Source of the DNA: Solenopsis invicta
Taxonomy: Eukaryota > Arthropoda > Insecta > Hymenoptera > Formicidae
DNA: 64,000 bases
Direction of reading: 5' to 3'
Assembly: GCF_016802725.1 (NCBI RefSeq)
Contig: NC_052671.1
Coordinates: 17,064,731 to 17,128,730, forward strand
Shown here: positions 47,489-58,202 of the stretch, in pieces
Numbering within the stretch: the stretch's first letter is position 1
How the letters are laid out: each line of letters begins with the position of its first letter
The notes under the pieces: model-generated
The model's database searches: none
Seen by the model: the letters and a program-made list of their open reading frames with translations, nothing else
What the model was told of the DNA's origin: nothing
Made by a program: the position numbers and the translations under genes

Positions 47489-48214
47489 GACATTTTTCAA
47501 TTATAATAATATTGACAGAAAGCCATATTTGCGAACATTTCTTTCAAAAATAAGAGACAAAAAAACAAACAGAAACATGAAGGAAAAAAAGAAAAGAGGA
47601 AGAGAAAAAGCTGGAAATAACACTTTCGTTATTATAATCAGAGAAGAAGGTGGCATTATGGGTACCCATTTACATTTTATTCAATAAATTTATTAAATAA
47701 TTGGTTTACATAGAAATCTGGTAATGCCAACCAGATTAAACAGTAAAATACGGAGCAACTGTTTATATGGTTGCTTGGATCGCAATACAATGAAAGACTT
47801 GTGTTGAAGCAATGATGGTATCTGGTTGCTAGACTAAAACTAAACTATTTTTAGAACATTCAATCACGAATGTTTTAATAGTAACTGTATCATTTGGTTG
47901 GTTTAGTTTAGATAGAATGTCTTGATGTGAACAAACCGTCAATTGTATCTGTCTAGATAGTCTCGACAACCTTTTTATTGTGCATACTTTCAAATAATGC
48001 AATAAGGTGCGACAGTTTCATGCATTTCAACTCATTCTTCGCAACGTTCATACATAACGTAACGAAACGACCGCGACCAAGCTGATATAATCAACTTTTC
48101 AAATGCCACTGTTAAATGTATGTACAGTAACCTTTGCATCTATAATTCTAAAATAAAAATAAAATTAAAAAATGGTACACTACATCTATAACTAGATACT
48201 ATAATACATATATA

Positions 48215-48979
48215 CAGGGTGTACGAAAAGTGCGGAAACTCCTAAATATTTCCGTTCTTTTGTATTTTACAAGAAAATGTTTTAGACAAAAGTTGTAGGT
48301 TTTCAAAAGATCTATTTACTGATCTTATTAGTTTGACCTTGGATGGCGTTGCCAAGGTCAAATAAAAATCACATTAACTTTTTTAAATGAAACACCCTAT
48401 TTTTGATTCCAGCATCTAATACCTGGTCTCAAGAGCTTTCCAAAATACTATAAACAAGTTTATTTTTGTTAAGTACTTTCCGAGTTGAGGCTTGAAAGCT
48501 ACAGTGTACTGTAACGGTTTTGAAAAGCTCTCGAAATCGACTACAAGAAAATGCAATAAAAAATATAGAATGTTAGGAAAGTACCCGATACCCTTTAATT
48601 AAGGAATTACCGATACTCTAACATTATATCTTTTATTGCATTTTCTTGTAGTCGATTTCGAGAGCTTTTCAAAACAGTTACAGTACACTATAGTTTTCAA
48701 GCCTCACAACTCGAAAAGTACTTAACAAAAATAAACTTGTTTATAGTATTTTGGAAAGCTCTTGACACGAGGTATTAGATGCTGGAATCAAAAATAAGGT
48801 GTTCCATTAAAAACAATTAATGTGATTTTGATCTGACCTTGGCGACGCCATCCAAGGTCAAACTGATAAAATCAGTAAATAGATCTTTTGAAACTCTACA
48901 ACTTTTGTCTGAAACATTTTCTTGTAAAATGCAAAGGAACGAAAATATTTAGGAGTTTCCACATTTTTCGTACACCCTG
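48215..48979. mobile_element. TA-flanked palindromic element with CAGGGTGTAC ends
   Basis: TA at 48213-48214 and 48980-48981 flank inverted ends CAGGGTGTACGAAAA. Arms of about 375 bp pair nearly to the centre (about 48597). It shares with the 28976-30262 element the module TTTTACAAGAAAATGTTT..ACAAAAGTTGTA and a GTTAAGTACTTT..GAGTTG..GCTTGAAAG stretch, so they are diverged members of one family. No transposase. Confidence 0.85.
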
Positions 48980-49030
48980 TATAGTGCGTTCAGACTAATA
49001 AGCGCTACATATTTTTAATTCTGTAGAGTG

Positions 49031-49908
49031 ATGTGGGGTAAAGTGGGACGTAGGGTGAAGTAGGACACCATCAAAATTTCTATGTAGTAGTAAGTTTAGA
49101 GCAAAATGAAAAACTGTCATCTGTTGCTTATCATGACACCTCATGTTTCAATTAGCCATTGGAGTTGTGTACAAACATTTTGTTGCTGTACGAGACCGAT
49201 CTTAAAAGTTATTTTCATAAAATTTTTTTTATGTTCATAATACTTGTGATTTAAGCAAGTTTTTTTAAGTGTTCAACGAAGGAAAGTTATGCGCAATTAT
49301 CGTTTTTCTATTATTTTTCTGGATAAAAAAAAATGTAGAAACTTAATCTAGTTTCGGTAATGAATGATTACTCGCAAATTAACATTGTGGGGTAAAATGG
49401 GTTTTTCATGTTTTCTTGAAAACTGCAAATTAAGTGATTTTATTATTTATTTCGAATGTTATTACTTATACATGAAGAAAATTTAATATTAAATATTACT
49501 ATAATGTGACAATAGCTTCAAACCGTCAAAGAATTATAAATTTAAATGCTCTAGCTATTATAGAGAGAGGGAAGAATTATATTGCTCTATTTTCAATTAT
49601 CCATTATTTAGAAGTGTTGATTAAACATATATGTTGATTTAAGTTGGATTTTATGACTGTTTTGACTAAATTTCTTTGGTGTCTTGCTTTAGCCCACCAT
49701 TTTTCAAAAGCCCATAATTTTTCATTTTTGAAAAATAGCTAAAAATACAACCTAAAATCAAAACTTTAAAAATCCGCAATTATAGAAAGTTAGTTTTTTT
49801 CGTCCTCTAGTGAAAACAATCATTGATTGTTCAAAATTTCAATTTTTTGACACTTCTACCACCTCCACTGGAAGCAAACAGAAATCCGTTCCACTTTACC
49901 CCACATTG
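49031..49908. mobile_element. Non-autonomous element with ATGTGGGGTAAAGTGGGAC ends
   Basis: The ends ATGTGGGGTAAAGTGGGAC and its inverted match (CGTTCCACTTTACCCCACAT) enclose about 840 bp of AT-rich non-coding DNA. Related internal phrases TGAAGTAGGACACC (49053) and GTGGGGTAAAATGGG (49387) lie inside it. The target duplication is unclear. Confidence 0.65.
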
Positions 49909-49909
49909 C

Positions 49910-50869
49910 CCTAGTGTCGCTTTTACTTTCTTTAATCGCTGCTTTGTAGTATAACACTATAATTAATACAATTATATAGATGGATCGCTTATCTATGATA
50001 AATAATTCTTTAACAAAATTATGATTGTCACCACCAATCACGCGTAACTATTGATGCAGTTGATACATTAAAGTAATTAAATTATATCATACATATACCT
50101 GTTATACAAAGATAATTACATAGGATGATTTGATTACATTGCTTATAATTTATAAATATTTCTAGTTATTTGAACAATATCTTTTTTTCCGTAATAATCA
50201 ATATTTTATATTAAAAATATTAAACGATTATATTCATCAAAATATTACTTAATAAAGTCTAGATTCAAAGTTATGTAATATCTACTATTTAAAGCGTAGG
50301 TTATGTAATGACATAATGGTGGAAGAGGAACGGGAGTAGTACGAGCCATCGCAAAAATATAAAAAATTGGTTGTTTAAAAAAAAACACATAGTAGTTTGT
50401 TACAAAATTATAGGGAAGAGAGGAATAAATCAGAACGTGTTTTAAAGAGGACCTTTCTAATTTAAATGAATATGGTTAAGGTGATGTTGAAGTCGTCCTT
50501 TTTTACCGACCCAACGTTAATTTTCGGGCATGCCGTTCTTCTAATTGCATTTACAGATTTAAAAATCCTTTTCCACAATTAAAGTATAGACAATAATGTA
50601 TAACGGACGCTATATAAGAATAATGAAAACGAAAAAAATTGGAAAATTATAGCAGATTTAAGCAGATTTGCGTGCCATTTATAATGTATAAAGTGCTTAT
50701 GAGACACCGAACATGTGATAGCAGTTTAACAGTTCTCTGTCGAATCATACATTCATAGAATAGACGCAAACTTGTATTTTCAGCCATTTGTGGAAAAATT
50801 TTTAAATAATAGAAAATTCTTTTAAATCATTATTTAAAAGGTAATAAAATTTTAAAATCTAATTGATTT
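49910..50869. other. Spacer left of the LTR element
   Basis: AT-rich. No exon recognised. The last four bases (ATTT) are one copy of the LTR element's target duplication. Confidence 0.5.
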
Positions 50870-51301
50870 TGTAAAGTATCAGCAGTAATGCTGATGTCCT
50901 CCCTGAGATGTTTGTATTCCGCCATGCTTGGCGCCACATCCCAAGCCTATTGGCTTGGTCGTAGTCGACGTCTGCCATTGGCTGCGCCTCGCGAGCCAGC
51001 GCCTCAGGCGTCCTACCTTGGCAAGTTCGAGCCGGATGGATATACCGTGTTTCGCGCGCTCGCCGAGACAGTCATGTCCGCCGACCGCGAGTTATTATCT
51101 CTCATCAAACTGTAACCGCGATATACTTTGTATGTATTCCATAATAAACGTTGTGTTCTTTTAAAACCTCTCGTGTCAGCCTGTGGTGCCCCTTCGCTGC
51201 CCTTTCCCCGCTTTCCTGACAAGTTTCCCCACGATACGCCGGTTCCTTCATTCCCAGGGACGTCTATAATTCCGTCCCTATTTCCCCGGCTCTCCCTCAC
51301 A
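50870..51301 (+). repeat. 5' LTR
   Basis: 432 bp, TGTAAAG...CTCACA. It has a likely AATAAA signal at 51143-51148, and strong short hairpins (CAGCAGTAATGCTG, CCAAGCCTATTGGCTTGG). It is much richer in GC than the flanks. It differs from the 3' LTR only at two adjacent bases near 51249-51250. Confidence 0.98.
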
Positions 51302-52128
51302 GCATTCAGAAGTGGGATAACCACCACAAGGCCTGATATTGCACCACGAAGTTCAGTGGTTATAGTAAATCGCGCGTGTGAAAGTGATCGGATAAGTTTC
51401 CCTTTTGCGTCCGGGCTCACCGGCAAAAGACAACGCGTTCCGCCATAACCGGCATACAACGCCGACGAGAAGTAGTCCCGCCTTCGTGCGTTCGTGAACT
51501 GTGTCCATCGGACTGGTTTCATTTCATTGAGTGTGTCTCGCGTCCGGGCTCACCGGCGAGCAGTACACTTGCCCCGCTTCAGCATTCGGCCGAATATATT
51601 TCTTGTGTTCGGGCTCGCCCGCGAGAAATTGGTGCATGCGCCATCGTCGTGACGTACTACGCCGTCAAAAATAGTCCCGTCTTTGTACGTTCGTCTCACC
51701 GTTTCTTCGGACTGACATTGACTCGTGTCCAGGCTCACCGACGAGCAATTCGTGGTGGCGGTGCATAGAATACAATTTGTGCGTACTTCTTGTGCCAGGG
51801 CTCTCCGGCAAGAATTCATTGTGCGCGCCATTGTTCTGGCATACTACGCCGACGAAAGCAGTGCTGTCCGCGCCGGGTTTCGTCGTCCCCGAGGTCATCC
51901 CGCGCTTTGGCTCTCTGGCAGGTGATCCGGTCGACTCAGACGTCGGGTTCAGTCGCGCGAGTTAACCGCGTTATAGACAATCGACGCAGTTTCAGCGCCT
52001 GAACATTCGTTTCGTCGCTACGGCGCAATCTAGCGTCAAGTAGTTCTGCCGCGCTTGAGACGTGCCTGTCGAAACGTGTTCGTGCGTGTTCGCGCCGGTA
52101 CATTCTCCGTCTTTTACAACAAAAGAAA
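51302..52128 (+). repeat. 5' leader built of diverged tandem units
   Basis: The phrase GTCCGGGCTCACCGGCGAG recurs with changes at about 51411, 51542, 51605, 51727 and 51789, and in part near 51908. A second phrase TACGCCGACGAAAGTAGTCC with a following CGTTCGT recurs between alternate copies. The composite unit is about 185 to 195 bp, present about 2.5 times. A primer-binding site could start at TGGGATAACC (51313), 11 bases after the LTR, but I cannot assign the tRNA. Frames within it are by-products. Confidence 0.75.
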
Positions 52129-53500
52129 ATGGATCAAAAATATCTAGGAGGTCTCACTCTCTTTCAACTCAAAGATAAATTGAAGGAGCTCGGTTTGCCA
52201 GAACAATTCAGCAAGCCTGTATGTATTCAAGCGCTGCTCGCTTACCAATAGGATTGCGAGACGGTGAATTTGCTAACGTCGTTTGCCGACGGCGTTCCCG
52301 ACCGAGCCGATCAAGCTCAATCTCTTCAAGGTCAATCTCTTCAAGGTCAATCTCTTCAAACTCAATCTCTTCAGGGTCAATCTCTCCAAGGTCAATCTTT
52401 TCAGGGTCAATCGCTTCAGGGTCAGTCTCTTCAAGGTCAATCTCTTCAAGGTCAATCTCTTCAAGGTCAAACTCTTGAGGGTCGTTCTATGCAATCGTTA
52501 CAAGACGAAAACGAAGAGCTGCGCAGGCAGCTGCAAGCACTCAATTTGCAGAGGCAGCAACAGAATGTTCGAGCGGACGCACAAAGATACCTTTCGACTC
52601 CTTATCCAGGGAATATTCCGTTGCCAGAAATGAAGCCTCCACCACTGACTTCATTGGCGTTAATACCGCCTGCCCAAGCGGTTACTCTTCTGTCATCGCA
52701 GATCCCTACCTTCTCTGGATCCGAAGGGGACAGAGTGGAGCTCTGGATTCAAAAAATCGAACGAGCCGCCAGAGTGCATCGAGTAGACGACAGCGTAAAG
52801 CTATATGCTGCTACGAGAAATCTACAAAAAATAGCCAGAGATTGGTTTGATACCGAAGAAGGTCCCATTGCCGATTCTTGGGAAGATTTCAAAGCTGCCA
52901 TCCTCGAGAGGTTCGAGGAAGAGGTGTCCTTTGCGGATATAATAAGACAGGCTCAGCAATGTACGTGGAATTTCCCCAAGGAAAATTTTGCGGATTACAC
53001 CATGAGAAAACTAAAATTGCTGAGGCCCCTACATTTGAGTCAGAAGGATCTCGTTAATCTCATGATTAGTGGCATCACCAGTTTCTCCATTAGAGGGGAT
53101 GCAACAGCCCTGAGGGCCCCCACGGTCAGTGAGCTCATTCGTCGAATGAAGCAATTGATTGCTGCCTACGGCGCCAAGACCTACGGTAAATCTTCGCCGG
53201 TTTCTTCAAGAAAGGAAAAACCAAAAGAGCGCCCTGCTTCTCCTTCGAGCTCATCGGTTGGAAAACTCTCCACGGCGAGAGCATCAGATTCTTCAGCAAC
53301 CACCAACGCCTTTTGCGCCTATTGTAAGGCGAAGGGCCACTTAAAAGCAGACTGTTTTAAACTTAAACGGAAGGAGCAAATATCTTCGTCAACCGCATCA
53401 GTTCCGACCTCATCAGTCGCAGCGGCCGAGGAAATCAAAGACAGCCCGCCCATGGTGGGATGCGTCGAAGAAGATTCGCCACTAGCCTTAAAGATAAGCG
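52129..53500 (+). pseudogene. gag: Gypsy gag with SAP-like N-terminus, interrupted by TAG
   Basis: The ATG at 52129 starts MDQKYLGGLTLFQLKDKLK and continues ELGLPEQF, a SAP-like helix-extended-helix pattern. TAG at 52249-52251 (codon 41) interrupts it, and the same frame then runs on without an ATG near. A (QSLQG)n tract of about 12 units (52317-52490) follows, then a coiled-coil-like ENEELRRQLQALNLQRQQQ. The capsid-like gag region is centred on VELWIQKIERAARVH and DWFDTEEGPIADSWEDF (codons about 200-340). A CCHC zinc knuckle FCAYCKAKGHLKADC sits at about codon 395. Gag and pol share one frame. Confidence 0.92.
52317..52490 (+). repeat. 15-bp coding tandem repeat, (QSLQG)n
   Basis: About 12 copies of CAATCTCTTCAAGGT or close variants encode QSLQG. 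Most substitutions between units are silent or conservative (QSLQT, QSFQG, QTLEG). Frames in the other phases and on the opposite strand through this tract are shadows. Confidence 0.95.
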
Positions 53501-54519
53501 ATACGGTGATAGCTATCAATTCCGTTAATGGAATTTCTTGTAAATTACTAGCTCTTATTGATACAGGCAGCCCTGTATCGTGTTTGCGTTTGTCAACTCA
53601 TAAAGTATTTTGTAACGACCTCTCTTGCTCCAAAAATGTCGCGTGCAACTCTTTTAAAGCCTTAAACAATACTCGAATTTCAGTCGCAGGCTCATGTTCT
53701 TCTAAAATAGGTTTAGATTTATTGCCAGGCAAAGAGTTCACGGCTAAGTTTAAAATTCTAGATAACGAAATATGGTCAACCCACATGTTGTTGGGCCGTG
53801 ACTTCTTGAGCAGTAATAACCTTTCTCTGATTTATAATCCAAATGATAAAAATTCCCTAAGTAAACTTAGTTTATTTAACGAAATTGCGTCGGCTGAAGC
53901 CATTGAAGCTTTTACCTCTGATGTTTCCGCGTTTACATTTAAAACAGATTTTGGTGAGGAAACAGATAAGCAGTTAAATAGCTTGCTCGAGGAAATCGAG
54001 AATACATCGGTGGAAAAGAAGGACGATGATTATTTCGTTAAAGTAGTACTAAAAGACGAATCGACATACGCATACGCGCCAAGACGGTTCGCGTGGTCGG
54101 AACGATTGCAAATAAGGCAAATTGTCGATGATCTACTCGAACGGGGTATAGTAAAATATAGCAATTCTCCATACTGTACCAGGGTAGTCCCGGTTAGAAA
54201 GAAAAATGGCCAGTTGAGTCTCTGCGTAGACTTGAGACCCCTTAACGATAGGGTCGTTAAGCAACACTATCCGTTTCCTTGCATAGAGGATTGTATAGCT
54301 AAAATCAGGGAGGCAGTGGTATTCACTGCAATTGACCTATTCGAAGGTTTTCACCTTCTTAAAATTCACCCCGATCACACCAAATTTTTCGCGTTTGCCA
54401 CTCTGGATGGGCAGTACGAATACAATCGTTTGCCATTTGGATTCTGTGAAAGTCCCGCGGAATTTCAAAAAAGAATCGTCCAAATATTACAACCTCTGCT
54501 AAGAAACGATAGGGTGATA
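53500..54519 (+). pseudogene. pol: Gypsy protease and N-terminal reverse transcriptase
   Basis: Continuous with gag. The protease active site ALIDTGSPVSCLR is at about 53551 and its partner LLGRDFL is near 53790. The reverse transcriptase begins around YAPRRFAWSERLQIRQIVDD. It then shows GIVKYSNSPYCTRVVPVRKK, NGQLSLCVDLRPLND, TAIDLFEGFHLLKI (motif A aspartate), and RLPFGFCESPAEFQ. The frame is lost at about 54517-54521, immediately before the catalytic DD box, and the reading frame stops at 54567. Confidence 0.95.
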
Positions 54520-54521
54520 AT

Positions 54522-55784
54522 ATGGACGATATCCTTATCGCTTCAAAAACCGTCGAGAATAATTTAGTCACTTTAAAGGAGGTATTGCTACTGCTCAAGA
54601 GTTACAACTTAACAATAAATTATAAGAAATGTCAATTCCTAAAAAGTACAATAGAATATTTAGGGTACATAATTTCCCCAGAAGGGATTACGCTTAGTGA
54701 CAGACACGTAGACGCCGTAAAACGTTTCCCCGTGCCTACGAAAACGGTGGAGGTGCAGAGATTTGTGGGTCTAACAAATTATTTTCGCAAATTTGTTCAG
54801 GGATACGCCCAGTTAACTAAACCCTTGCATAACTTGTTGAAGAAGTCCACTAGTTTCGTATTCGATAACGAGTGCAAGCAGTCGTTTGAAAACCTTAAGT
54901 GCGCGTTGACTTCATATCCGGTTTTGAGAATTTACAATCCGTCTCTGGAGACAGAGCTCCATACCGACGCGAGCGCCATAGCATTGGGAGCCATCTTATT
55001 ACAAAAACAGTCTTCTAATTCTTGGGCCCCGGTGGCATATTTCAGTCAGGTGACAAACAACGCGGAGAAAAAATATCACTCGTTTGAACTCGAAATGCTG
55101 GCAATTGTGAAAGCGGTTGAAAGATTTCACATCTATTTGTACGGTCTTTCGTTCATTGTCGTCACAGACTGTCATGCATTGGAATATGCAGTCAACAAAG
55201 CACACCTAAATCCCCAAATTGCACGATGGACGTTACGATTGCAAAGATATCGATTTAAAGTAATTCACAGAAGCAGCCAAAAAATGGCGCATGTGAACGC
55301 ACTTAGTAGATTTGTATCATCGGTAGAAGCAATTCCATTAGAAAAAGAATTGCAATTTCGTCAAGTGGCAGACCCTCAAATCAAAGCCATTGCCACAGAA
55401 CTAGAAAATAAAGACCTAGAAAAATATACCTTATTCGAAGGTTTAGTGTACCGGAAATGTGCGGATAAGCCTCGGTTTGTAGTACCAGAATCAATGGTTG
55501 TTAATTTGTTGCGCCATTATCATGATGAGGCAGCACATTGTGGGGCCGAAAAGACTTTACAAGGTGTGGGCGCCAACTACTGGTTTCCATACATGCGAAG
55601 CAGGATTAAGAAATATTTAGATAATTGTATTATATGCCTCATGGCTAATACTGCGAGTAACGTACGCGAGGGAGAAATGCAAATTGTGAACCCTCCGGAG
55701 GAAGCATTCCAAAGTTTACACACAGACCATTTCGGTCCATTAGTAAAGTCAACGGAAGGCTTTAAACATATACTAGTTAATTGA
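54522..55784 (+). pseudogene. pol: Gypsy reverse transcriptase C-terminus, RNase H, integrase N-terminus
   Basis: Resumes at MDDILIAS. The connection shows CQFLKSTIEYLGYIIS and RFVGLTNYFRKFV. RNase H shows LHTDASAIALGAIL, SFELEMLAIVKA and VVTDCHALEYA. The fourth acidic position is AAC (55296-55298) in MAHVNALSR, asparagine where the family has aspartate. The integrase zinc finger has HYHDEAAHCG and CIICLMAN. The first catalytic aspartate is in LHTDHFGPL (55725-55727). The frame ends at TGA 55784 after HILVN. Confidence 0.95.
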
Positions 55785-56195
55785 TGCCTTTACAAGATTT
55801 ACCTGGCTCCTCCCGGTAAAAACCACGTCTTCCGGAGAGGTAATTAAGCATTTCAAATTTTTGACATTTTTGGTAACCCTGGAGAAATAGTGTCCGACAG
55901 GGGTACGGCATTCTCTTCTCAAGAATTTGCTAATTTCCTTCAAGCGCGAAACATAAAACATCGAATGGTGGCCGTAGCCGCTCCGTGGGCAAATGGGTTA
56001 GTTGAAAGGGTAAATCGTTTTTTAAAATCTTCTCTGAAAAAAGTGGTTAAAGATCAAGACACTTGGTCCACCCAATTGGGTACCATACAGTATATTATAA
56101 ATAACACTCATCATACGTCGACTGGCTCTACCCCTTCGAAGCTATTGTTCGGTTACCAACAGAGAAGTTTCGCTGATGCTAAGTTAGATTTTTAA
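55780..56195 (+). pseudogene. pol: Gypsy integrase catalytic core, two frame segments
   Basis: From 55780 a short segment starts IDAFTRFTWLLPVKT and meets TAG at 55890. From about 55873 another frame gives VSDRGTAFSSQEF (second aspartate, 55896) and NGLVERVNRFLKSSLKK (glutamate, 56004). Thirty-five residues separate them, so the DD35E spacing is intact. It ends at TAA 56195. The breaks fall at or near T-runs. Confidence 0.93.
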
Positions 56196-56551
56196 ACGAT
56201 CTCGCAAAAATAGAATTAAAAATCGAAGACGAAAGGGACTCTGATCGGAAGAAAGCGGTAAAGATTTCCGACAAAATTCGAAATTACAACAAAATATACT
56301 ATGACAGGAAACATAAAACACCCTCTAAATATAATACAGGAGATTATGTCCTTATTAGGGACACAGTTCTGAAGCCGAGCGAAGATAGAAAATTAAAACC
56401 CTCGTACAAAGGACCCTACATGGTAACGAAGGTTTTGAACAAAAACCGCTACATAATTCAAGATATTCCCGGTTTTGAGATCAGCCAAAAACCGTATAAT
56501 TCCATTCTCTCCACAGACCGCATGAAATTGGTAAAACCGGTAGTATCTTGA
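56196..56551 (+). pseudogene. pol: Gypsy integrase C-terminal (GPY/F-type) segment
   Basis: In a further frame the sequence is open to TGA 56549-56551 for about 118 codons. It includes DKIRNYNKIYYDRKHKTPS, GDYVLIRDTVLKPS and LKPSYKGPYMVTKVLNKNRY, which is the GPY/F module, and ends KLVKPVVS. No envelope-like frame follows before the LTR. Confidence 0.9.
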
Positions 56552-56821
56552 AAAGTAAACCTATTGTTAGTATTCATTTTCCATTTCTTAAGTATAACCT
56601 AAAAATTATCCAAAAATATTATTTTGTAATACTTAATCTAAGACGTACCTTGAGCTTATTTTCTGGTCATTAGCTAAATCCAATCTTTATAGTATTTGAA
56701 CCAGTATTGTACTCAATTAGTGTTAATAAAAGGAGATTTAAGCGTCTTTTAGTTTTAACTAGTTTCTAAGCAGTCATTTAGAGGTCACTCGGGACGAGTG
56801 ACAGTTTCAGGATGGCCGAGC

Positions 56822-57253
56822 TGTAAAGTATCAGCAGTAATGCTGATGTCCTCCCTGAGATGTTTGTATTCCGCCATGCTTGGCGCCACATCCCAAGCCT
56901 ATTGGCTTGGTCGTAGTCGACGTCTGCCATTGGCTGCGCCTCGCGAGCCAGCGCCTCAGGCGTCCTACCTTGGCAAGTTCGAGCCGGATGGATATACCGT
57001 GTTTCGCGCGCTCGCCGAGACAGTCATGTCCGCCGACCGCGAGTTATTATCTCTCATCAAACTGTAACCGCGATATACTTTGTATGTATTCCATAATAAA
57101 CGTTGTGTTCTTTTAAAACCTCTCGTGTCAGCCTGTGGTGCCCCTTCGCTGCCCTTTCCCCGCTTTCCTGACAAGTTTCCCCACGATACGCCGGTTCCTT
57201 TCTTCCCAGGGACGTCTATAATTCCGTCCCTATTTCCCCGGCTCTCCCTCACA
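56822..57253 (+). repeat. 3' LTR
   Basis: 432 bp, matching the 5' LTR at 430 positions. The AATAAA signal is at 57095-57100. The open frame of 75 to 89 codons in both LTRs is most likely non-coding. Confidence 0.98.
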
Positions 57254-57257
57254 ATTT

Positions 57258-57990
57258 AAAATAATTAAAAAATGTAGAATTCAAAAATATCAAGCGTTTT
57301 CTGATCACTTTTGCGGTTTATTGTTAAATTTGTTTCAAAGTTTGAAAGGACTCCTGTCCACATCGGACCTCTACATCGGAATTGCAATTTCATCGTATTG
57401 GTGATCGGCCAATCACATCTAGCCCTAAAAATGTTAAATTAGTAAAATATTTTGAGCTATCAGACTTGGAATAATTGAATTTTATTGATCTCAACTCTAT
57501 ATATAAACTGTCACTAATTATTTCTTCTGAATAAAATTTTTCTTTTTGATTGTTAAATTGCACGATTTCACTCAACACTAAAAGAATATAGTATATTAAA
57601 ATCTTTTAAAATTCTATCTAACAGTCGATAAAAATAGAAGTGCCCAATTTGGACCAGAAGATGGTACGATTTAAAACTAGTAATTCTAAATCCGACTGGA
57701 AAAAGCGTTTTTACAGTTTCTATTTTAGTTCAACACAGTTGAGAGATATGTCAAAATGGTCTGAAGCAAAAATAAAAGGAATTAAATTATCTTTCCAACA
57801 ACACTTTTGGTTTTACGATTGGACTTTATTTGCGCCTTATAGAAAACAAAAACTGCAAATAGGTCCAATTTACCTCAACCTGTCCTATATTTTATTAAAA
57901 TAAATTGTTAAAAATATCTACAATGTAATCGCAAAGTTTTAAGAGCGACATATCATCTAACACATAAAAAAAATCAAAATTCTTTTGTAT
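57258..57990. other. Spacer with possible 3' UTR of the minus-strand exon
   Basis: A minus-strand AATAAA lies at 57896-57891, about 100 nt past the stop of the 58198-57994 exon. The plus-strand frame 57640-57903 and minus-strand frame 57390-57578 have no recognised domain. Confidence 0.4.
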
Positions 57991-57993
57991 AAT

Positions 57994-58198
57994 TTAATAT
58001 TTTAATTCGTCAAGAATATGTTCCTTGAATTTTAGAACGAAATTTAGAGAATTAACGTAGCGATGGACGGTTTTATTGCCGACCGTAAAGTAAGTACTGA
58101 ATGTTTGGTGCGTCTCGTCTGTTAACTTCTTATGCATCGAATACAGTGGGAATATTTTTTCGAGTACTTTAGAGATGTTATATTTTATAGTGGCACAC
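57994..58198 (-). CDS. Terminal coding exon, unknown protein
   Basis: The minus strand shows a long pyrimidine tract and TTTGCATTTTAG acceptor, then one base completing a codon (phase 2 entry), then 67 codons to TAA. The peptide includes CATIKYNISKVLEKIFPLYS, KLTDETHQTFSTYFTVGNK and FKEHILDELKY at the C-terminus. Composition is balanced and distinct from the flanks. No membrane segment or known motif was recognised. The upstream exon was not found: it may lie beyond the 59039-60574 element. Confidence 0.5.
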
Positions 58199-58202
58199 CT
58201 AA

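Larger units (their letters stand above)
50870..57253 (+). mobile_element. Full-length Gypsy (Ty3-type) LTR retrotransposon
   Basis: The element is 6384 bp, from TG to CA, flanked by ATTT at 50866-50869 and 57254-57257. The LTRs are 432 bp each. Domain order on the plus strand is gag, zinc knuckle, aspartic protease, reverse transcriptase, RNase H, integrase, the Gypsy order. No envelope gene follows: only about 270 bp separate the last pol stop from the 3' LTR. Coding is broken by one in-frame TAG and four frame changes although the LTRs are almost identical. A classical polypurine tract is not obvious next to the 3' LTR. The adjacent sequence is AGTTTCAGGATGGCCGAGC. Confidence 0.97.

Noticed and set aside
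50888..51115. 75-aa open frame repeated in both LTRs
   Set aside because: It is identical in both LTRs because the LTRs are identical. It has no known motif and lies in GC-rich LTR sequence where long chance frames are common.
51013..51522. 169-aa minus-strand frame across LTR and leader
   Set aside because: Antisense to the retroelement, spans the LTR/leader boundary, no motif.
54359..54598. Minus-strand 79-aa frame within the reverse transcriptase
   Set aside because: Antisense shadow of the pol region.
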